Source: Fragilariopsis cylindrus CCMP1102 (taxonomy: Eukaryota > Bacillariophyta > Bacillariophyceae > Bacillariales > Bacillariaceae). From it: DNA of 64,000 bases. The notes under the pieces are model-generated. The model did no database searches, had not been told where the DNA came from, and saw nothing but the letters and a program-made list of their open reading frames with translations. Shown here in pieces: positions 56,830 through 64,000 of the stretch. The stretch is taken from the NCBI GenBank assembly GCA_900095095.1, contig FMBT01000420.1, positions 1-64,000 on the forward strand. The letters are read 5' to 3'. A program made the translations under genes and the position numbers. Each line of letters starts with the position of its first letter. The stretch's first letter is position 1.

Positions 56830-58146
56830 ATGTATCAGTTGACTTTGGTTTTACAGCTGCTCGTCGTGTTACTTGTAGCAGTGGAACTACTACATTATTC
56901 GGTCGAGGCGTTTGTGGTTGTTTATACCACGCCATCAGTCACCAGTAGTGTCTCGCCATTCTGTCAGCATCGTGCTCCTTGTCATAATCGAGGTCGAAAC
57001 ATAAACGCACCGTCGATGCGACTGCGAGCACATCGTCACGAGGAGGTAGAAATTCGTGATTGGCAGTCGTCTGGTGAAGAACCTCAAAGAATCTACGATT
57101 TTTTGTTACAGCGAGAAAAACAACAACAACAATTGACAACGGCGACAATTAGCTATGATCCCGAAGGATGTCTTGAATTAGATGTATTGAATCCATCATT
57201 ACTGCAAGAATCTTATTCAAAATCCGATGGTGGATGCTTCTGTGTAGCCATGACAATGGACGACGACATCGATAAAAACGACGGCGAGAATGATAACGTA
57301 ATATTAGGTACATTGGGAATGATTGTCGGTACGCAGGTTACGTATCAATCATCGGGATCTTCCTTTTCAAAAAAAGAAAGCACAGCAGCAATCCGACGTG
57401 TGTGTGCCTCATGGCCGGCTTACGAGGTCAACGAAGATGACACTAACAGCCAAAACCTGACGAAGATGTCCACGACAACAGTTTTAGAGAAATTAATACG
57501 ATACGGCGAACAACGAGCAATTCAAGCGGGGGCGACTGATCTCATTGGACTAGCGTATCCTGATGATGATTTTCTTGACGAAAAGAGTAAGAACTTTATT
57601 TCGAAACCGACTAAAAGAATCTTTGAATCCCTTGGATATCGAAAATCAGAACAACAACTCCCGGATGTGTCGACTGTCCAGTATGAAAAGAAACTTTCCG
57701 AAAAGCAAGTACTACCACCCGATAGTAGTGAATTGGTAGCAAGAAGGATGGCCGAAAATATAGATAGTAATGCTACCGCCACAATAACTCCTAATCGAGA
57801 AGTAATCTTTATCGCTTTAGCCACCATCATCGCATCACTTACACTTGGTGTATTAGTCTTCAATCTATACAACAACGTTTTTGGCATCGAGCAACTCTGG
57901 GGATCGAATGACAACGGTGGAATAGGCACGTCTCTTACAACCGAAAATTTACAAGAACTTATACGGAATGAAGAACTGGGACGTTCTAGCCTGCTAGATG
58001 CTGCTGATACTATTGGTGGTGGTGATATAGTAACAAAAGGAGCAGAAGATATGGTTCGAAATTGGGAGGACTTATCACCTGAGGAGCTCCGTGAAGAGCA
58101 AGCATTGATGAAAATTATCCAAGGGCAGACCATTCGATTGAAATAG
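56830..58146 (+). CDS. plastid-targeted GNAT-like protein with C-terminal membrane segment
   Basis: The N-terminus is a strong signal peptide (LTLVLQLLVVLLVAVELL) ending VEAFVVVYTTP, where the AF motif and following Ser/Thr stretch are the diatom plastid address. The middle part resembles an N-acetyltransferase fold: VILGTLGMIVGTQV as the central strand, AAIRRVCASWPAYE, then VLEKLIRYGEQRAIQAGATD as the long helix after the cofactor loop, and KRIFESLGYRKSE, the C-terminal strand-helix typical of GNAT enzymes. The canonical Q/RxxGxG/A acetyl-CoA loop is not evident, so it may be inactive. A membrane segment (VIFIALATIIASLTLGVLVF) lies near residue 330, followed by an acidic soluble tail. 438 aa, single exon. 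The GNAT assignment is inference from pattern. Confidence 0.65.
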   Translation: MYQLTLVLQLLVVLLVAVELLHYSVEAFVVVYTTPSVTSSVSPFCQHRAPCHNRGRNINAPSMRLRAHRHEEVEIRDWQSSGEEPQRIYDFLLQREKQQQQLTTATISYDPEGCLELDVLNPSLLQESYSKSDGGCFCVAMTMDDDIDKNDGENDNVILGTLGMIVGTQVTYQSSGSSFSKKESTAAIRRVCASWPAYEVNEDDTNSQNLTKMSTTTVLEKLIRYGEQRAIQAGATDLIGLAYPDDDFLDEKSKNFISKPTKRIFESLGYRKSEQQLPDVSTVQYEKKLSEKQVLPPDSSELVARRMAENIDSNATATITPNREVIFIALATIIASLTLGVLVFNLYNNVFGIEQLWGSNDNGGIGTSLTTENLQELIRNEELGRSSLLDAADTIGGGDIVTKGAEDMVRNWEDLSPEELREEQALMKIIQGQTIRLK

Positions 58147-58766
58147 AAAGTTTTGACTGTTGTCGTTGTTGACGGTGGTGCCCCCCCCCCCCATAGTATA
58201 GATACAGTGTCTGTCGGTATGATCATCGTTTCTTAGAAACTACAAAAATTGAATAAATTGAGATCCGATTTGGCTATCTTTCCACCAGTACCGATCATTT
58301 ACAATTGCTTTCTTACCAAACTAATCCAGGCTTTACCCTATCCTAATAACTAATAACAAATAAGTTAGTTTTCCAATGTATTTTAGTATTACAATTATTG
58401 TAGTAGTTTTATAAATTGTCTAGCATTCATATCGTGATGATTCATTCGGGCTATTCGATTGCGCGCTCAGCTCCATAAAGCGCGCATAGTAACGTCTGTT
58501 CTATGTACGTTCGGTGCTCTTTCATTTCCATCGATTTTTTTACGTTTAGATTTTTCGATGTGATGTAAGATAGTTTTTTTTTAGAACGATTGTTGATGAT
58601 GATGTGATGGGCTCACATTTCACATTCAAACATCTGCTGTAGCAATAACAAGCACAATAAGCAAGTACTCACATACACATCTCCAATTGACTCGACACCA
58701 CAATTGGCTCACCCATTTACCAACGTCACCACAAATCATAGATAGTTCCAATAATCTAATTCTATA
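58147..58766. other. intergenic region
   Basis: A 620-base spacer. It holds a poly-C run of about 10 at 58182-58191 and a small hairpin GCGCGCT...AGCGCGC at about 58464-58488. No coding signal. Confidence 0.45.
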
Positions 58767-61414
58767 ATGACAAGGACTACGCTGTCGTTTGAGGTATGGA
58801 CTGCTGTTCCGTTAATCCTCGTCCTATGCTGCTATTCCTCTTTCTGTGAAAGCTACACATCCAAATTGCATCTTCCTGCATCCTTTATCCGTCCAACAAA
58901 TCTAAAAGTTGATACACCTGTATCAACGGTCCGGTGTTATGCTCAAAAAAGAAAGGCAGATTTTTCCGTAGTAGGACAAACTGCTCGAAAAAAGAAATCA
59001 GAATTTGCCGTTGTAGGCGAAGAAGATGACGACGACGATGATACCCAAGACGGCAACGATGAAGTTGATTTCCGTCAACGAAAAATTGGTGGTGGTGATT
59101 TGTTAGTTGTCAACGAGAAGCCTTCTGAAGACGTTGAAGATTTCTATTACGAAGAAAGCCATTCTGCGAGTACCAGTAGTAATATTAATAACAATGTCTA
59201 TAATCCCAACAAAAACCATTACCCCGAATACTCTGTTCTAAGACCAGGAACGGTTGTCCGTGTCCAAGTGGGTGATTTGGGTTTGGCACGAAAGGCTTGG
59301 AAGAAACGACGACGAACTGGATCGCCCCTGTTAGTTCCATGCAGTATTTTGAACGTCGACCGACGGTCAGCAGTGCGATGGAATTTGATATATTTGTTAG
59401 AAAAATTTGGCAGACCAAGCAGCAAAAGACAGGCAGGAATATCTATGTCCTTGAAGGACTTGGCCCTTACGTATCGAACACATCTCAAGTCGTCAATGGC
59501 ACGGCAGGCTCAGGAACTTGGATTTGAGTCGACTCGAGATATGATCAAAAAATTATTTAATAAAAGTATTCAAGAATCGTATGGTGTGTATTTCGAAGAG
59601 AAAGAAGAAGAAAAGGAGAATCAACAGAATGACAATGATGATGTCAGTGAAACTTCCACCATCAATATGTTATATTTGACGGCCTCAACTTTTCGTCGCA
59701 AGGCTCAGCAACGTTCAGCTAACGCGCCTATGTTGCAATTCCGACCGCCGCGAGAGGGAGACTATGACAATACTGCTGTTTCAGACCCTATCGCAGGCAC
59801 CGCAGACAAGGATATTACTGCTGATGATACTGGTACATTGACCCATACGGGCTGGGTCCGAGCACGAAAAGAGGATAACAATGAATCTGGAGAAGAAGAA
59901 GCCCAACCAAAACTTCAACGAGAATTTACGCATCTTCCTTTGTCAGCATGCCTCCGTATCTCTCAAAAAGAGGATGTAGATACTGGACGTGTACACGAAG
60001 GGAAGATATTGGCTGCAATTGTTTTGATTACGATCAAAATGGAGACGGTGGTTCTCCTTTGTTGACATTATCCTTAAATGCGGCGGGTGGAGCCCGTCAA
60101 CGAATGAAGATTGTACCTGAAGGACGCGTTAAGGTATTAAAAGGAAAACCAGAACATCCATTTACCGACCTAGCTGTTGGCGATGGTCCATATCGCGCCA
60201 AGGTGGTTAAATTAGTAGGAAAGAAACAACGAGCTCTGGTCGACGTCGGAGTCGGAAGAGAACTTTCCAATTCGGGAGGGAAGACCGTGCAAGTCCTAGG
60301 AACTCTTCGATATCAAGATTCAGTCGAGTTAGCGGAAGATGACGATGACATCAATCAATCCGATATGTTTGGAGAATTTGACGATGAAGAAGACGAGGAC
60401 ACAGAAGATCTGATTGCAGCTACGATAGATGAGCTTGATATGCTTGATGTTAACGAGGACGATGATGAGGACGAAGAAGAAAGTTATACGGACAATATCG
60501 CTGATGAACTTTTATCCCTAAGAAAATCATCTTCCTTCGAGAAAGGTACATTTGAGGATGGCGAAGAAGAAGAAGATGTTTCAGATATGTATGAAGTCGA
60601 CGAGAATGGCGAAATCGTGATGAAAGCTGCTGCAGATGAAGAGGATGAGGATGAGGATGATTCCGAAGATGAGGAAGATGTTGATGATGATGCTGCTCAA
60701 AATATCTCGGAAAGTGAAAGTGGCGATGAGTACATTTCAGACATTTCAAACAACGAAATGGCAAGCTTATTCACAGAGAATGAAGACGGTTCTATCACGT
60801 ACACCGACCCTGACACTGGTGAAACCATGGACGTTAGTGAGGGTGACGAAGAATTTGAGGGTATGATGATGATGAAATCTTTGATAGATGACGATCTCAA
60901 CAAAGAAAGCGTTACACCGAAAGAACAATCAACAAAAGATGTAAACGAAGGCACGGATCAGGCTGCTGTGGTTTCGAATCGTAATAAGAAATTTAGATCG
61001 AAACGATTGCAGGTAGGTGAATACATCGACGTGTACGTTTCTAGTGTAACGGCACAATCCAATCAATTTCGAGTAACGACCAATCCATTGATTAAAGGTC
61101 AAAAAGCGAAAGATGTTAAGAAGGATGAAGGCATTACAAAGAAAATGAATCGTTTGAAGAAGGATGGAGGCTTGAACCGTATATACACCTTAACGGGAAC
61201 GGAATGCGATGGAATAGTTAAAGCAGCCTCCAAAACCGGTGACTGGGTGTATGTTCAACCTCAACTAGAAAATTTACCAGTTGGCATTGGTGAACTAGAC
61301 GGTGATAGTGAAGAGTTGAAAGGTCTCTCAGCCGGAGACAATGTTCGAGTTCGGATATCCGGTATCGACGAGGAAAGAGGCCAGTTATCGATGAAAGTTA
61401 TCAGCAAACTTTGA
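58767..61414 (+). CDS. plastid-type S1/OB-fold RNA-binding protein with acidic centre (frame change at 60022-60025)
   Basis: Two overlapping frames (58767-60065 and 59948-61414) read as one protein of about 882 aa; one extra T in the TTTT at 60022-60025 joins them as ILAAIVFDYDQNGDGG. The N-terminus is a signal peptide (AVPLILVLCCYSSFCESYTS), consistent with a plastid or secretory route. Two near copies of a short block (RKADFSVVGQ and KSEFAVVGEE) follow. The central part has VRVQVGDLGLARKAWKKRR. A second segment, FTDLAVGDGPYRAKVVKLVG with ALVDVGVG, looks like an S1/OB-fold strand pair, then a long Asp/Glu-rich stretch (about 250 residues). The C-terminus has a clearer S1 domain ending LSAGDNVRVRISGIDEERGQ and LSMKVI. 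A role in plastid RNA handling or translation is inference. Confidence 0.7.
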
Positions 61415-61816
61415 GAAAGGAAACAAAAATAATCTCATAAGAAAAATAAGATGATAGAATTTCGAACGATATCAACGGCACACATAGAGAGGCAGAGAAC
61501 GCAAAACGAGGGGAGTACCAAAAAATATTTTGCGTCATCTTGAGGGATGCACATACATCGTTCGGCGTAAGCGTGGGAGGTGATGTTATAAAAGGATAAA
61601 TGCCCAAGGCCAAAGTGATAATTAAAAAGCGCAATGGAACATTTGATACATTTTACGGGTATATGATGCTGTAGTTCGTTCGATATGATGATTTTAAACA
61701 CTGTAGAATCCAATATTGTTACACAATAAAAATAGCATTAGATAAATATCAATCGTTCATAATATTTTACATTGTATAGAATTTCGTTCAGAATCTCTGT
61801 ACTTTTGTGATCCGGA
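61415..61816. other. convergent 3' region
   Basis: This spacer lies between the S1-domain gene (+) and the two-pass membrane gene (-). No coding signal. Confidence 0.45.
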
Positions 61817-62910
61817 TTAATATTTTCTCCGTTGTAGGGTCGGTCTTGATGGTGTCCCCCGTTTATTCGAGTTGCTTCGATAGGAATTGTTCTTATTGTG
61901 ACTCCGTCTAGCTCCCGGTCCTCCTTGCCTTCTAGGTTCTTCCTCATAAAATTGACCAATTAAGATTGTCAACAAAAGTCCAACTAACCCGAAGACTAGA
62001 CATAAAATAGCCTGCCACGGTAATGACGCGGATTCCTTCAAGAGAAGTTTTTGACGTCGTTTTTTAATGTAACTTTCGACCTTATTTATATTTGATCGGA
62101 CTCTCATTCTTGTTTGTGACAAACCAAAATTACGAAAATGCAAAGTGTACATCCCATCTTCCACATCTTCAGATAGGTATTCTTTGACCTTTGAAAAAAT
62201 TCCATCATTGTTGTTGTTGTCGTTGTTGTTATCTTCTCCATCGTTCGTCTCTGGATTACCCGGATCACTCTGCAAAATTTTAATTCGATATGTCTTATAC
62301 TTTCCCGTAGCATCAGGTCCTCTATCGCTGTAACCAGGTGGTCTTTTATACTTCTTATGTTTTTTTCCACCACCTCGTGCTGGAGGCTCATATTTATCAG
62401 TATCGAGTTCAAGAAAGTTACCATGAGAGTCCGTCTTAATAGCTTGAGCACTATGTAGTTGCGTTCTAGGGAATATCGCTGTGAGCGTTTTCGAACCAGG
62501 AGGAGTCAATTCAAGTGTGCACTCTTCTGTATGACAAGTCAACCAAATTGAGGCTAAATTATTTTTCGTAACATGCGGCGTTTGTGTGGAATTTTTTGTT
62601 TTGTTTTTAAAGGATTTTTATGAGACGGATGACGATACTCGAAGATACAATAAAATCATTTGAATTATGCATACATTGCAGACGCGAACAATAATCAATA
62701 CGTACAATTCCAATATCTCAATGATCGAAAACCATAAAATACCATAAACAATGTAACAGCGAGAATGTAATAGGAGTATTTGGTGTAGCTACTGGCCTTT
62801 TTCCACGCCTTGACGACCGGTGCGTCCATCTTAATCGATCTTCCACTACCATCATGCTGCCCATACGACGTGCTGGGCAACGAATCTCTATTTTTATTTC
62901 GTCGAAACAT
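61817..62910 (-). CDS. unknown two-pass membrane protein, exons 62910-62706 and 62553-61817
   Basis: Exon 1 encodes a soluble basic N-terminus and a membrane segment (YSYYILAVTLFMVFYGF, residues about 46-62). The intron 62554-62705 (GTACGT to TTTAG) restores frame, joining RYWN to SSIWLTCHTEECTLELTPPG. The middle domain (about 160 residues) includes LTAIFPRTQLHSAQAIKTD and a Lys/Gly-rich linker, then TYRIKILQSDPGN and YTLHFRNFGLSQTRMRVRS. The second membrane segment, LPWQAILCLVFGLVGLLLTI (about 255-275), is followed by an Arg/Ser/Asn-rich tail. Both ends probably face the cytosol with the conserved domain in the lumen. 313 aa. I do not recognise the family. Confidence 0.65.
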
Positions 62911-63460
62911 TCTTAGGTCGAACAGTTGGGTGTTACAGGTAGGTTGGCATTGACTTGGTGGGTCGAAGATAGGTTGTTGTTTGTCGTCGATTTCTATTTC
63001 AACTTGTGATAATCGATAATTCGGTTTTATTGTTGTGATGTTATTCCTTGAATCGCACGGCGTGGCGAAAAGTATGAAGTACTGAATTAGTCTCTATAAA
63101 CATTCAATGAGGCTTTAATTTTTATTTTTATTCTCACACAAAGTTTAAGCTATCTTCTCTATTAGAGCATTACAGATACATCGTGTATCCTAGCTAGTAG
63201 GGAATCTAAAAGGCAGGAGGAAAAGATAATGGATCATCCAGTCCTATGATATTAAGGTTGATTCACTAATGATGAAGGAGTATATAAGAATTCACTTTCA
63301 TTGAATTATGGAATGCGAGAAAATTAATATAGTATATAAATTCTCCTGCAATACAACCAAAACCTGTTATTATGACATACGATATCTTTCTCTACAGTGG
63401 AAACTTAAAGATGAAAATATAGCGAATATTCTTTAACTATTGGTGGATACAGTCCTAGTA
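62911..63460. other. intergenic region
   Basis: A 550-base spacer containing the promoter of the two-pass membrane gene and the 3' side of the last gene. AT-rich; nothing recognised. Confidence 0.4.
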
Positions 63461-63954
63461 TCATTCTGTAAATCCAAAAGTATATTCATCAGAGAAGAGA
63501 CAATTATAGCAGTATGGGAAGATCTTAGCTTTTATTGCTGTTGCTTCCACGGATTGTCTACTCAGTTTATCATGGATAGTAGGAACATCCATTAGGGGGG
63601 GGAGGGGGGGAGAAGATAGAAAATCAACGATGGGTAAATGTGAGATTAGATAGGGATTTATGTATAAAAAATACGACAGATTCAACAAATTCAATACATT
63701 GTAGAAAAGAGATATATCATCAGCATCATCATCATCATTGTTACCGTCGCTATGCACGCAATGTATCAGCTTACCAAAAGGCGGTTCGAAAAACTCCAAG
63801 AAGGCGTCAACAGCATCACTGTCTGCTTCACTGGGACGCTCAAACATTAGTACAACATCGTCACAATTCCACTTTCGTTCATTTGATCCAATTGCTCCAA
63901 CTGCTGTGTCGAAGTCGAACTTGCGCGCTGGAAGCATTCGTCTCTCCCATTTGG
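63461..63954 (-). CDS. 3' exon(s) of an unknown protein, 5' part beyond the window
   Basis: An acceptor (a CT-rich tract followed by TTCGTAG) ends at 63955, and the open frame that follows includes WERRMLPARKFDFDTAVGAIG and CDDVVLMFERPSEADSDAVD, then an Asp run. The first 80 residues look protein-like; the part after the Asp run is less convincing, and a GTAACA donor near 63745 with an acceptor near 63560 could remove it. The last stretch, IHDKLSRQSVEATAIKAK, may be a terminal exon. I do not recognise the family. Confidence 0.35.
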
Positions 63955-63956
63955 CT

Positions 63957-63960
<4 letters not shown>

Positions 63961-63993
<33 letters not shown>
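63961..63993. repeat. (AG)n microsatellite acting as a probable polypyrimidine tract
   Basis: About sixteen AG units at the window end. On the minus strand it is a CT tract immediately upstream of the acceptor used by the last gene. Confidence 0.8.
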
Positions 63994-63998
<5 letters not shown>

Positions 63999-64000
63999 GA

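Noticed and set aside
58464-58488. Hairpin GCGCGCT...AGCGCGC
   Set aside because: A 7-bp stem alone is short. There is no associated feature to support a terminator or binding site.

Overview
The window looks like nuclear DNA of a diatom, most likely a raphid pennate. The best single clue is a front-end fatty acid desaturase (43527-44993) that I recognise as close to the Phaeodactylum delta-6 desaturase. Supporting clues are a type III glutamine synthetase with an N-terminal extension, preproteins with signal peptide plus an AF/GF-type plastid motif (thioredoxin, GNAT-like protein), PS-rich repeat coding debris, and sparse short GT-AG introns (mostly 80-240 nt). Nearly every gene sits in its own unit with 0.3-1.5 kb spacers. 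I see no tRNA, rRNA, CRISPR array, intact transposon or virus-derived element.

Layout. 1-8.6 kb: 3' end of a membrane protein, a cis-prenyltransferase (-), an unknown acidic protein (-), VPS37 (+), SMU1 (+), and a TEX264-like ER-phagy receptor (-). 8.6-19.3 kb: a palindrome cluster, a long coiled-coil protein (-), a two-module chromatin-reader-like protein (-), a mitochondrial-looking unknown with a 19-nt microexon (-), and a CUE-domain protein (+). 19.6-32.5 kb: a 1405-aa MscS-family channel (-), diverging from a Q/N-rich leucine-rich-repeat protein that appears to run into a response-regulator receiver domain (+), then cytosolic HSP70 (-). 32.5-37 kb: a gene-poor stretch with eroded PS-repeat coding sequence. 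37.2-46.6 kb: cytochrome P450 (-), TIM22 (+), plastid thioredoxin (+), a gamma-glutamylcyclotransferase-like protein (-), delta-6 desaturase (+), nitronate monooxygenase (+). 46.8-55.3 kb: a cyclic-nucleotide-dependent kinase with a lipid-modified N-terminus (-), an FkbM-type methyltransferase (+), GSIII (-). 56.8-64 kb: a plastid GNAT-like protein (+), a plastid-type S1-domain protein (+), a two-pass membrane protein (-), and an exon of an unknown gene cut by the window edge (-).

The functions are those of housekeeping and organelle maintenance (splicing, ESCRT, ER-phagy, protein folding, mitochondrial import, nitrogen assimilation, PUFA synthesis) plus signalling (PKG, MscS, LRR-receiver). 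I see no operon-like functional cluster.

A strong caveat for any reader: at least six otherwise intact genes change reading frame at short homopolymers, nearly always as if one base were missing. That pattern points to uncorrected long-read consensus errors rather than pseudogenes. Frame-derived details in those genes should be read with that in mind. Exon boundaries below were chosen by hand from GT-AG sites that keep frame and protein-family continuity.
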